From positions 540,638-604,637 of the forward strand of contig NZ_JBGJZL010000001.1 in the NCBI RefSeq assembly GCF_042610375.1: a stretch of 64,000 nucleotides of DNA. Direction: 5' to 3'. Position 1 is the stretch's first letter. The number at the start of each line of letters is the position of its first letter. Of the stretch, positions 55,477 to 63,531 are shown piece by piece. A model generated the notes under the pieces. That model searched no databases and was not told the origin of the DNA. It saw only the letters and a program-made list of their open reading frames with translations. The position numbers were made by a program, and so were the translations under genes. This DNA is from CTSoil-075 sp042610375 (GTDB lineage: Bacteria; Bacillota; Negativicutes; DSM-13327).

Positions 55477-56000
55477 GCATTGCGTCCTTTCAACAATGAA
55501 TAGGCCCACCATAACATCTGAGGCCCTGAAGGACGTTCACCCAATGTCCAAACTTTATTTGCACCCCAAGCCAATAAACCTAAGGATACCAAAGTACGCA
55601 AATCAAAGGTAAATCCTGTATTCACTCGTATTGATTGATTCAAATTACCAAAGCTACGACGAATATCACTCCCTACTTTTCCATAGATATCAGTAGGATT
55701 AGGACGCCGAGAAATCTCATCTAGATATTGCATCATGATATCAATCTGGTCATCTTGACAAGTATATTCAAGTAATACAGTACCTGTTGTTTGATTGACC
55801 TTAAAACTGCGTAAAACAGGAATATCCGTTAATTGCTCTTCTACACTTTCAGCAAATTCAGCATTGTTAAGCAACTTTTCATGATAATACCGACGTCGAC
55901 CATGCATTGCATGTACTAAACTAAATCCATTTCCACGGTATAATTTTCCAAATTGTTTTCCAGCAGAAATGCCTAAAGCCAATCCTGTTAAATAGTTCAT
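55473..56000 (-). CDS. HMA-like protein with a C-terminal hydrophobic segment (175 aa)
   Basis: The protein has a short hydrophobic N-terminus (MNYLTGLALGISAG). An HMA-like fold without CxxC follows (about residues 40-115; VLRSFKVNQTTGTVLLEY), then a C-terminal hydrophobic region (LRTLVSLGLLAWGANKV). It overlaps the ATPase start by 4 bases, giving translational coupling. The strand GTVLLEY parallels GSVLIQY of the gene upstream, so they are paralogues. Confidence 0.75.
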   Translation of the reverse strand: MNYLTGLALGISAGKQFGKLYRGNGFSLVHAMHGRRRYYHEKLLNNAEFAESVEEQLTDIPVLRSFKVNQTTGTVLLEYTCQDDQIDIMMQYLDEISRRPNPTDIYGKVGSDIRRSFGNLNQSIRVNTGFTFDLRTLVSLGLLAWGANKVWTLGERPSGPQMLWWAYSLLKGRNA

Positions 56001-56003
56001 TAT

Positions 56004-56501
56004 TTATCTCCTCCCGTACTGCCGTGCTACCAAATTTTCTACTTCTTTCAATAGTGGCTGACTCGCTACATCTTCTGGTGAATACTGAATTAATACAGAA
56101 CCAGTTGCTGGATTTATTGAAAAAGAATGAATTTCCCTTATGGAGTCTAAATATTCTTTAACCTGTTGAACACTCTCTAAATTATTTAACAATTGATGTG
56201 AATAAAGCCTTACTCTACCTGGTACATAATGCAATACTTGCACATGTTGAGATAAAAAGGTAATTGCCGTTTTCTGGTTAAAAAAATTAGCACAGCCAGT
56301 AAATATCCCTTTCATTCCACTCACCTCCCCATGTAAATATTTCACTAAGGAATTTCGATGCTGCAAAGAATGTACCCCCGCTAATGCTGTCAACATCACT
56401 CCAAAAGCAATATGATATTTTTTATTAAAACCTATCGTCAATAAACTCCCCACCAAAGAAATGGCTAAACCTAAACTGGTAGATGAATTCTTCATTTGCA
56501 T
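56004..56501 (-). CDS. HMA-like protein with N-terminal membrane segments (first gene of operon)
   Basis: The 165-residue protein has two hydrophobic segments in its first 45 residues and an HMA_2-type domain with YVPGRVRLYS and ATGSVLIQYSPE, again without CxxC. The start ATG 56501 is chosen because AAAGGA lies 8 bases upstream; a slightly earlier ATG touches that site. It follows the Fur box by 22 bases, so it is the first gene of the operon. Confidence 0.75.
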   Translation of the reverse strand: MQMKNSSTSLGLAISLVGSLLTIGFNKKYHIAFGVMLTALAGVHSLQHRNSLVKYLHGEVSGMKGIFTGCANFFNQKTAITFLSQHVQVLHYVPGRVRLYSHQLLNNLESVQQVKEYLDSIREIHSFSINPATGSVLIQYSPEDVASQPLLKEVENLVARQYGRR

Positions 56502-56523
56502 CCTAAACATCCTTTCATATGTT

Positions 56524-56542
56524 GATAATTAAAATCATTATC
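56524..56542. promoter_or_regulatory. Fur box upstream of the P-type ATPase operon
   Basis: The 19-mer GATAATTAAAATCATTATC matches the Fur consensus GATAATGATAATCATTATC at 17 positions. It lies between the promoter and the first gene, where bound Fur-Fe would block transcription. Confidence 0.85.
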
Positions 56543-56575
56543 AATAGACGTCCATATTACCCACATTTATCGGTA

Positions 56576-56604
56576 ATTATACTCTTTTATGACTATTTTT
56601 GCAA
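56576..56604 (-). promoter_or_regulatory. Promoter of the HMA/P-type ATPase operon
   Basis: On the minus strand TTGCAA (56599-56604), a 17-base spacer and a perfect TATAAT (56576-56581) predict a start near 56569, about 27 bases before the Fur box. Confidence 0.8.
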
Positions 56605-56730
56605 TATTTTCTTTTATTTTTCTCATTATTTAGTTATTTCGACTTTTTTCTCCTATACTTTAAAATCTCAATACCATAAAGAAAACTTGACTTCGGCCAA
56701 GACTCAGCACAGACCAAAGTCTTAGTTGCC

Positions 56731-56778
56731 CTTACTTGTAACCCTAGAAAGTGTTATGCTTTCTAATTGCGCAAAAAA
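56731..56778 (+). repeat. 48-bp element, copy B
   Basis: This is the second direct copy of the element at 52391-52438 (43/48 identical). Its hairpin AGAAAGT/GCTTTCT keeps pairing as a G-U on plus-strand RNA but not on minus-strand RNA. Upstream, CTTGACTTCGGCCAAG can fold with a UUCG loop, and AAGACT/AGTCTT can pair. A hairpin-terminator follows. Confidence 0.8.
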
Positions 56779-56812
56779 GGGATCATTCTCTACTGTATAG
56801 AGAGTTGATCCC
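56773..56812 (-). terminator. Terminator after the DUF445 operon and small ORF
   Basis: The stem GGGATCA/TGATCCC with inner TCTCTA/TAGAGA has six T on the minus strand. It overlaps the end of the 34-codon ORF and abuts repeat copy B. Confidence 0.85.
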
Positions 56813-56887
56813 TTTGGCGACTTGATCTACAATTTCTAATATTGCTACCATAATAATTAGTAAAGCAACAACAAAACGTTCCCCCAT
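56783..56887 (-). CDS. Possible 34-residue membrane peptide
   Basis: An ATG at 56887 follows AGAGGAGACTT 12 bases after the DUF445 stop and opens 34 codons. The first half is one hydrophobic helix (FVVALLIIMVAILEIV) and the tail is polar and charged. The stop lies within the terminator hairpin. The ribosome site and position favour expression, but codon evidence is thin at this length. Nothing known was matched. Confidence 0.5.
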   Translation of the reverse strand: MGERFVVALLIIMVAILEIVDQVAKGINSLYSRE

Positions 56888-56899
56888 AAGTCTCCTCTA

Positions 56900-58186
56900 T
56901 CACCATCCTTGTATCATCGGAACGATATAATCATTATAAAAATAATGTAAGAATAAAAATACTACGAGACCTACTATACCACCCACTACAGAGCCATTAA
57001 TACGAATCCACTGAAAATCATCACCAGCTTTATCTTCCACGAAATCATTTAATTTGTCATCTGTAAATTCACTTAAAACTCTTTGAACCATTTCTCCAAT
57101 TATATAATGCTCTTTTTCAATAAATTGATATGTCGCCTGCTTGATACGCACTTCTAACCATTCCTGTATTTCATTATTTCCCTTGAAAAACTCCCAATAC
57201 TCATGAATTTGGCTACAAACCCAATCAATCAATTGAGTATATAATTTAGGATCTTTTGTTGCACTAAAATCATCCACCATCTGCATTGCCACTTCATTTA
57301 ACTTTACATCATTCGCAAGGGTTACTTTCCAACTCTCAATTTGTTCAAACCAAGCAATATTCATCTCAGGCTGCTCAACTAAGTTTGTTAATTTCTCATC
57401 GATCCACGTATGCAATATATGCTCTGGATTTTTAATTTCCTGCAACATTGTCACTATTTCTCCATAAAAAGTCTCTACTGCATCAGAAATATTTACACTA
57501 TTAGTCTGCTCTCCTAACCAAATAAAAACTCTTTCCAGAGATGAACGATTTGTTCCTTGTGCTAATTCTTCAATATGTTTGCAAATTTTTTCTTTTATCT
57601 CAATTTTTTCAAGTTGATTGATTACTTCAATCACAATATAAGTTGTAAAAACTTGAACTTTTCTTTCATTTAATAACCATCTGACCAGACTTTTCAGCTG
57701 AGAAATAGTGTTAATATTACGAATTTCCTTTCGCACAAAGATATCCAAATATCCCACGATCTCTTGAAAATCTAGATTAGCAATCACCTCTTGGTACGAC
57801 TTTTCTAACCAACTTCTTAATAAAAATTGACTTCTTTTATTCTCGATAAAACCAATTACTAAGGTAACAAAACAAGTATGATCAACTCTTTTTTTTATAG
57901 ATTCTACATTAAGTAAATCTTGATCGATAAAACTTCGGATAGCCCCTATCATCCGTTCACGATGACGAGGAATCAATGCTGTATGCCATGGAAATCCTAA
58001 AGGTTTTTTAAAAATTGCTGTTATCGCAAACCAGTCAGCCACCCCTCCTACCAAAGCCGCCTCCATAACTGCATAAAACATTTCTACAATTAATTTACCT
58101 TTATAAAAATACTTAAGTCCAATGGATAATAGAAATAAGAAACAGACTACCAATAATACTTTATTTGCTATATTTTTAGAATTCAC
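56900..58186 (-). CDS. DUF445 family membrane protein (copy 1)
   Basis: The 428-residue protein has an N-terminal membrane region, the family signature ALVGGVADWFAITAIF followed by KKPLGFPWHTALIPRHRERM, a long helical middle, and a C-terminal span after WIRINGSVVGGIVGLVVF. DUF445 (YheB/YjiN-like) proteins are thought to be envelope-associated, but their function is unknown. It lies 19 bases after its paralogue. A 34-codon ORF and a terminator follow. Confidence 0.85.
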   Translation of the reverse strand: MNSKNIANKVLLVVCFLFLLSIGLKYFYKGKLIVEMFYAVMEAALVGGVADWFAITAIFKKPLGFPWHTALIPRHRERMIGAIRSFIDQDLLNVESIKKRVDHTCFVTLVIGFIENKRSQFLLRSWLEKSYQEVIANLDFQEIVGYLDIFVRKEIRNINTISQLKSLVRWLLNERKVQVFTTYIVIEVINQLEKIEIKEKICKHIEELAQGTNRSSLERVFIWLGEQTNSVNISDAVETFYGEIVTMLQEIKNPEHILHTWIDEKLTNLVEQPEMNIAWFEQIESWKVTLANDVKLNEVAMQMVDDFSATKDPKLYTQLIDWVCSQIHEYWEFFKGNNEIQEWLEVRIKQATYQFIEKEHYIIGEMVQRVLSEFTDDKLNDFVEDKAGDDFQWIRINGSVVGGIVGLVVFLFLHYFYNDYIVPMIQGW

Positions 58187-58205
58187 GATTTTTCACCTAC
58201 ATTTT

Positions 58206-59447
58206 TCATAGCCAAAATGTTAATATATGTATTATAATGCCTACAAATCCTCCAACTACAGAACCATTAATCCGAATCATTTGTAAGTCATTCCCTAATT
58301 TATCCTCAATAAAATTGACTAATCTCTCATTGGTAAATCCATTCAGACTATCCTTTACAATTCGCCCGATTTCATCATGATGATCGTCGACCCATTCGTT
58401 CACTACTGATTTTAGATAAATGTCCACCTTTTTCCGTTCTTCTTGATTTGCAGTAAAATCAGTTACTAAAATATCAAACTGAGTCACAAGAGATTCCATT
58501 CCTCTGACTACTATTCGATTATCTACAGTAGACTTACGATAAATAGTCATTATGATTTGAGCAAGATGTTTTCCCAACTTAAACTTAGATATAATATTTT
58601 TCTGGATATACGACTCAATGATTTGCTGAGAACTTACATCGTTTTGTAGTTTCAGTATGAATTGCTCTAGTCGTTTCTTTCCTTCGCGTCGTATCGGATG
58701 ATCACTTGTTTTCATCTCTGATAATGTACTAATCAGACCATGTTGAACCCCACTCGCTAATTGCTTAGGTGATAAGTCCATTAATCGATTAAATAATTTT
58801 CGTCTATTCATACCACGTTCATATTTTTCTTGAACAGCTATAAATACTTCTTCTAATAACCCAACAAAATTTTTATTTTCAATAACAATAATACATTGCT
58901 GAATGATCACATCTAACATTTTTTCATCATATCCATGGCGAAAAAGCCATTGAGACATATAAGTAACACAAGGAAGAATTTTTATATTTTGGACATGCTC
59001 TTCGACAATGTTCTCGATTATTTTTTCTAGCTCATCATTCTTAATCTGAAGAAGAAAGTCTTGTAAAAATCGATAGATCATCTTTTTCAGATCTTGTCGA
59101 CTACGCTGTATATCCACAAAATAAAGCAATATTAGTGATAGATCATATTCATTTAATCGCTTCTTTATATTTTCTTTCATTAATATTTCATGTTCAACCA
59201 TATAAACCAAAGCTGAGAATATCTTCTCTCGATTTCGCGGAATAATCGCCGTCCGAAAGGGTATCCCTAGAGGACGGTGAAATAAGGCTGATACAGCAAA
59301 CCAATCTGCAAGTCCACCGATCATTGCTGCCCTAAAGCCACTGGCGAAAAAACCTCCCATAAGAGTATGCTGAAAAGGATAACTGATGAAAAATCCCACG
59401 GATACCAGTACTAAAATAAATGTCGCTTTATATCGATTTTCTATCAT
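58206..59447 (-). CDS. DUF445 family membrane protein (copy 2)
   Basis: The 413-residue paralogue of the previous gene has MIGGLADWFAVSALF, then HRPLGIPFRTAIIPRNREKI, and the C-terminal MIRINGSVVGGFVGI. Both copies keep the same ends while the helical middle differs, which suggests an old tandem duplication. Its start overlaps the DUF1232 stop by 4 bases. Confidence 0.85.
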   Translation of the reverse strand: MIENRYKATFILVLVSVGFFISYPFQHTLMGGFFASGFRAAMIGGLADWFAVSALFHRPLGIPFRTAIIPRNREKIFSALVYMVEHEILMKENIKKRLNEYDLSLILLYFVDIQRSRQDLKKMIYRFLQDFLLQIKNDELEKIIENIVEEHVQNIKILPCVTYMSQWLFRHGYDEKMLDVIIQQCIIVIENKNFVGLLEEVFIAVQEKYERGMNRRKLFNRLMDLSPKQLASGVQHGLISTLSEMKTSDHPIRREGKKRLEQFILKLQNDVSSQQIIESYIQKNIISKFKLGKHLAQIIMTIYRKSTVDNRIVVRGMESLVTQFDILVTDFTANQEERKKVDIYLKSVVNEWVDDHHDEIGRIVKDSLNGFTNERLVNFIEDKLGNDLQMIRINGSVVGGFVGIIIHILTFWL

Positions 59448-59833
59448 AATTTCCCGTTAATCTCATCAATATCATTCTCACTAGCCTCACCAAACCAAGA
59501 TGCTAATTGAGTTTTTGCTTTATTCTTAACCTCACTATCAATATACATAGATACTGCCGCCAAGGCCATCATTAATGCTCCAAAATCATCTGTATATCCA
59601 ATCATAGGTAGAAAATCAGGAATAGCATCAAATGGGGCAATAAAATATCCTAAGGCCCCAATAATCGTAGCCTTTACTTTTAGAGGAACGTTATCCTTTT
59701 GCAAGGTATAATATAATAACAGTACGGTATAGACTAATTTTTGCCCTGCTTTAACAGTATTTTTTTTTAATTTTTCAATTAATACTTTCTGGTTGTATTG
59801 ATTTGAGTAACTATCATCATGTATTTTAGTCAT
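59444..59833 (-). CDS. DUF1232 (YkvA-type) small membrane protein
   Basis: The 129-residue protein has the DUF1232 core KVKATIIGALGYFIAPFDAIPDFLPMIGYTDD, with hydrophobic helices at about 60-75 and 85-100. It leads the operon with the two DUF445 genes. Start ATG 59833 follows ATAGGAGGAATTTTC. Function unknown; the co-operon with DUF445 suggests one membrane-linked process. Confidence 0.85.
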   Translation of the reverse strand: MTKIHDDSYSNQYNQKVLIEKLKKNTVKAGQKLVYTVLLLYYTLQKDNVPLKVKATIIGALGYFIAPFDAIPDFLPMIGYTDDFGALMMALAAVSMYIDSEVKNKAKTQLASWFGEASENDIDEINGKL

Positions 59834-59918
59834 GAAAATTCCTCCTATAAGTCTATTGACTCTAAGCTTTTATTAAAAAATAAAGAAATAAGCCTTTCTT
59901 GTCTCTCATTCTATAAAA

Positions 59919-59952
59919 AATAATCCTTCTGCACAAGCAGAAGGATTATTTT
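59919..59952 (-). terminator. Terminator after the 580-residue membrane protein gene
   Basis: A 14-bp stem (AATAATCCTTCTGC with its complement) and a 4-base loop lie directly after the stop; the minus-strand tail is T-rich. Confidence 0.88.
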
Positions 59953-61695
59953 TTAGTAGTTTTCCCCTTTAAAGTCACTAATATTTAATACATTTTCTTT
60001 TGTATCATTGGCCGTAATCACTACGATATCCCCAACTTTAGCCAAAGGTACCTTGGGAGAATTATTGGCATTTCCAATAAAGATTCGATTATCGCCTTCT
60101 ACCATGAAATAAAAGTAGGATTCTCCGCCTTTTACGACATGGGAAACTCGACTTAATTTACCTTGCAGCCTGATGGGCTTAAGTTCTTGACTTGGTATAA
60201 ATTGATTGCCTTTACTCGCAAGAACTTGCTGATAGATTCGTAGACCACTTTCAATATCAGGTCCTACGCCAACTAAATTATAATTTTCTACAGATATGAA
60301 TGCCACTGCTTTAAGTAGTCCTTCTTTATCTTTCATAGGGGAGATATAAGTAGGAACTCCACCAATGTTATATAGGATAGGATATCCAGAACGATACCCT
60401 TTCTCTTGTACTTGCCCTTCGGCCGATTTCTTGGCACCAGCCTCATCAGCCCCTGATACTTTGTACCATTTAGCCTCTTTTGTACGGGAATTTACCATAA
60501 TAAACCCAACAGAACTTCCATCCTTACCTGAGGAAGTAATACCAGTATACCAATATACATTATCATCATTACCATAAATCAAATGTAGCTCGTTACCTGT
60601 TGGTTTCAGAGTACCAGTTTTTGCAAAAATACTATTCCAAAAGCCATTAATGTATTCGCCCCAATCCCTAATCTGCCGATATATAAAATCTTCAGGTTGT
60701 ATTCGATCTATCCAGCGGGGTATATTTTCGAGTGTATAATGAATAATTTCACCAGTTTGAGCATTGACAGTCACTGCTCCTACTGCATCGGATCCATGAT
60801 AACCAATTTTATTTTTATACAGCGTAACGACCCAATAAGGATTTAGATCATCATCAACTTCAAATGAAAAATCTGAAATTCCAATATTAAATAATCCATG
60901 AAAATATAAGTACCTTGGCAAATAATCAAATAAAAATCCTTTCATTTGGTATTTTAAATGAACTTCCTGACCATTTACATCTTGAATCAATCTTACATCT
61001 TGCGGGTTTGTCGCAGAGACCATAACATAGCCTTTGCTCCCTTTGCTATAATTGGTCAACCATTGAAAAATACCTCTATGCTCTAAAGGAGCTACATAAT
61101 ATAATTTATTTTGTACTTTTTGCAGTGAGAGTTCTCCTAATTGTACCTCACTGCCCAAAGCTGGTACCTCACCAATTTTTTTATCTGCTAATTTACGAGC
61201 CGTTTCTTCATCGACAATACGTATCTGAGATAAATTAATCGGTTCAACATCAACTGTAAATGAACTTTCTTTAACCTCTCCAAGTAAACTCCGATATGAG
61301 TTACTATAAAGAATTGGCGCACTCGTTAATATGGGAAATACTAATAAGTTGGACATACCAATCACAAGAAATATAATTCCCACAATCCCAATTGCTTTAT
61401 ATTTTTTAAAATTTTTGCCATTATTTTGATAATCAGCAATATCAACAATATGTACACGTTCCTGAAAAATTTGGGGAAATACTTTCTTCAGCATTTCTCC
61501 CCAAGCTGTTTTTGCAACAAACTGCCTGAATTTTCCAAGAAGGATCATTGCTGAAATAAACATTAACAAGATACCCCAAGCAATAATTAAATTTGACCAT
61601 CCGATAAACCCGAATGCCAATACAGGCATTTCCATAAAAAAGTATAAAAAATTTACAATACAGAATAATCCAATCATAAATGGCCACATTTTCAT
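59953..61695 (-). CDS. Membrane protein of unknown function with an extracytoplasmic domain (580 aa)
   Basis: Three hydrophobic segments lie in the first 130 residues (about 4-24, 32-54 and 100-125). A large, mostly beta domain follows, probably outside the membrane. It has repeated PepSY-like units such as WVVTLYKNKIGYHG...GAVTVNAQTGEI and SSVGFIMVNSRTKEAKWY. No enzyme motif was recognised. The gene is alone between a terminator and the divergent mgsA. The 235-base gap upstream contains only AT-rich promoter-like sequence. The start fits GTGAGGAG. Confidence 0.65.
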   Translation of the reverse strand: MKMWPFMIGLFCIVNFLYFFMEMPVLAFGFIGWSNLIIAWGILLMFISAMILLGKFRQFVAKTAWGEMLKKVFPQIFQERVHIVDIADYQNNGKNFKKYKAIGIVGIIFLVIGMSNLLVFPILTSAPILYSNSYRSLLGEVKESSFTVDVEPINLSQIRIVDEETARKLADKKIGEVPALGSEVQLGELSLQKVQNKLYYVAPLEHRGIFQWLTNYSKGSKGYVMVSATNPQDVRLIQDVNGQEVHLKYQMKGFLFDYLPRYLYFHGLFNIGISDFSFEVDDDLNPYWVVTLYKNKIGYHGSDAVGAVTVNAQTGEIIHYTLENIPRWIDRIQPEDFIYRQIRDWGEYINGFWNSIFAKTGTLKPTGNELHLIYGNDDNVYWYTGITSSGKDGSSVGFIMVNSRTKEAKWYKVSGADEAGAKKSAEGQVQEKGYRSGYPILYNIGGVPTYISPMKDKEGLLKAVAFISVENYNLVGVGPDIESGLRIYQQVLASKGNQFIPSQELKPIRLQGKLSRVSHVVKGGESYFYFMVEGDNRIFIGNANNSPKVPLAKVGDIVVITANDTKENVLNISDFKGENY

Positions 61696-61886
61696 TCACT
61701 CCTCACAAAATAAAACCTCAATTATCTTAATATGCTCATATTCGCCATATCCGTATACGCATCCTGCAAGAAATAGGAATCTATGTCATATTATCTTATT
61801 TATGTATCCTTTTTATAGAAATATTTATAATATTTCACAATAACATAACTCCTTACATATATTTATTTCAACCTTAAATTTAGCTG

Positions 61887-61895
61887 TGTTATAAT
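61887..61895 (+). promoter_or_regulatory. Extended -10 promoter of mgsA
   Basis: TGTTATAAT gives a consensus -10 with the TGn extension; the -35 region is weak. Confidence 0.6.
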
Positions 61896-61930
61896 TAACA
61901 TATATATGAAAAGGTAGGTGTCTTATTCAA

Positions 61931-62299
61931 ATGAAAACAATCGCATTAATTGCTCATGATCGCAAGAAAGAATCTATGCTCGCTTTTGCCCGTCAACATC
62001 AAGAATTATTGTCGAAGCATACTTTACTAGCCACTGCTACCACTGGACGTCTTATAAAAGAAAATATAGGCTTACCGATTACCACCTATTTATCAGGCCC
62101 TCTTGGTGGTGACCTTCAAATAGGTTCACGCATCGCTAGTCAAGAAGTCGACATGGTTATTTTCTTGCGTGATCCATTAACAGCTCAACCCCATGAACCA
62201 GATATTAATGCTCTCCTTCGCGTTTGCGACGTACATAATGTTCCTGTAGCAACAAATGAATCTTGTGGGCATTTATTACTTTCCACAATAGGTGAGTAA
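61931..62299 (+). CDS. mgsA: Methylglyoxal synthase
   Basis: MgsA turns dihydroxyacetone phosphate into methylglyoxal and phosphate, a bypass of lower glycolysis under phosphate shortage or sugar overflow. The 122-residue protein has the N-terminal IALIAHDRKKESM, the catalytic Asp in SGPLGGDLQIG, FLRDPL and HEPDINALLRVCD, and the phosphate-binding ATATTGRL. The length is that of the short family form. It stands alone, with a terminator after it. Confidence 0.95.
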   Translation: MKTIALIAHDRKKESMLAFARQHQELLSKHTLLATATTGRLIKENIGLPITTYLSGPLGGDLQIGSRIASQEVDMVIFLRDPLTAQPHEPDINALLRVCDVHNVPVATNESCGHLLLSTIGE

Positions 62300-62343
62300 T
62301 ACCTTCTAGGCTGTCTAGCTTCATTTAGATTTTAATAAAATAT

Positions 62344-62384
62344 AAAAAAAGTAGGAGTCGTTTTTAACCTCTCCTACTTTTTTT
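62344..62384. terminator. Bidirectional terminator between mgsA and mqnE
   Basis: Arms AAAAAAGTAGGAG and CTCCTACTTTTTT flank a 14-base loop between convergent genes; runs of A and T on both sides serve both directions. Confidence 0.9.
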
Positions 62385-62445
62385 CTAATCAGAGAATCTA
62401 TCACTTTTTAAATAGCTTTATGTTCTCTCAATACTAACTTTCGAT

Positions 62446-63531
62446 TTACAATATTTTAACTATGTTATACATAGAATCTCGCTCAACAGGAATACGGCCT
62501 GTCTCTCTGATTGTATTAATGATGACCTCTTTTGTAAGTGATTTTGCCGATTTTGCTCCTGCCGCATGCATAATTTTTTCTTCACTTACTGTACCATCAA
62601 TATCATTTGCTCCAAAACCCAATGCTAATTGAGCAATTGGAAGAGTTAACATGACCCAATATGCTTTAATGTTTTTAAAATTATCAAGCATTAAGCGAGA
62701 AATCGCCATTGTCTTCAGTTCATCCCACACTGATGTTTGAACAATTTTACCATCTAATACGGTATTATGGGGATGAAAAGGAAAGCAAATAAATGTTTGG
62801 AAACCACCAGTCTCATCTTGCAGCTCTCGAAGAGATAGCAAATGGTCAACCCTCTCTTCTAAGGTTTCAATATGTCCATATAACATACTTGCATTGCTCC
62901 GAATACCAATTTGATGGGCAATCCGTGCAACATTAAGCCATTCAGTTGCTGTAGCCTTATTCGGGCAAAGTTCTTCGCGTACACGATCTGACAAAATCTC
63001 TGCACCACCACCCGGCATAGAATCTAAGCCTGCAGCATGTAGCTCTGAAAGAACTTCTTTAATTGACTTACCAGAGATTTCAGCGAAATGAGTAATTTCA
63101 ACGGCCGTAAATGCTTTTAAATGAATATGAGGTAAGGCTTCTTTTAAAGCCTTTATAATATTTAGATAATATTCAAAAGGCCAATCTGGATGTAATCCAC
63201 TGACAATATGAAATTCTCTAAGGTCTTCATCTTTCGCTGCCAACATAGCAATTTCCATAACATTATCTTTATTCATTGCATATGACTGTAGACTATCAGC
63301 GTCGCAGCCAAAAGCACAAAAATCACAACGAGAAGTACAAATATTGGTTAGGTTAATGTGACGGTTTACATTGTAATATACATACTCACCACTAACCCGT
63401 TGTCTAACTAAATTAGCTAAGGACCCCAGCCATGCTAAATCATTACTTTTAAATAATGCAATACCGTCTTCACGCGTAAGTCGAACTCCATTTTTTACTT
63501 TATTTTCTATTTCATCAAACACTATACTCAC
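62446..63531 (-). CDS. mqnE: Aminofutalosine synthase (radical SAM, menaquinone synthesis)
   Basis: MqnE joins SAM to the chorismate-derived precursor in the futalosine route to menaquinone. The 361-residue protein has the radical-SAM motif CTSRCDFC (CX3CX2C, near residue 66) and the family segment EFHIVSGLHPDWPFEYYLNI, followed by HLKAFTAVEI. The last points to MqnE rather than MqnC. The start is GTG 63531 after AAGGAG. The other mqn genes are not in the window. Menaquinol would serve the bd oxidase found at 17-19 kb. Confidence 0.9.
   Translation of the reverse strand: MSIVFDEIENKVKNGVRLTREDGIALFKSNDLAWLGSLANLVRQRVSGEYVYYNVNRHINLTNICTSRCDFCAFGCDADSLQSYAMNKDNVMEIAMLAAKDEDLREFHIVSGLHPDWPFEYYLNIIKALKEALPHIHLKAFTAVEITHFAEISGKSIKEVLSELHAAGLDSMPGGGAEILSDRVREELCPNKATATEWLNVARIAHQIGIRSNASMLYGHIETLEERVDHLLSLRELQDETGGFQTFICFPFHPHNTVLDGKIVQTSVWDELKTMAISRLMLDNFKNIKAYWVMLTLPIAQLALGFGANDIDGTVSEEKIMHAAGAKSAKSLTKEVIINTIRETGRIPVERDSMYNIVKIL

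Noticed and set aside
52391..56778. Transposon or integron ends explaining the direct repeats
   Set aside because: No transposase or integrase, no terminal inverted repeats and no target-site duplication were seen.
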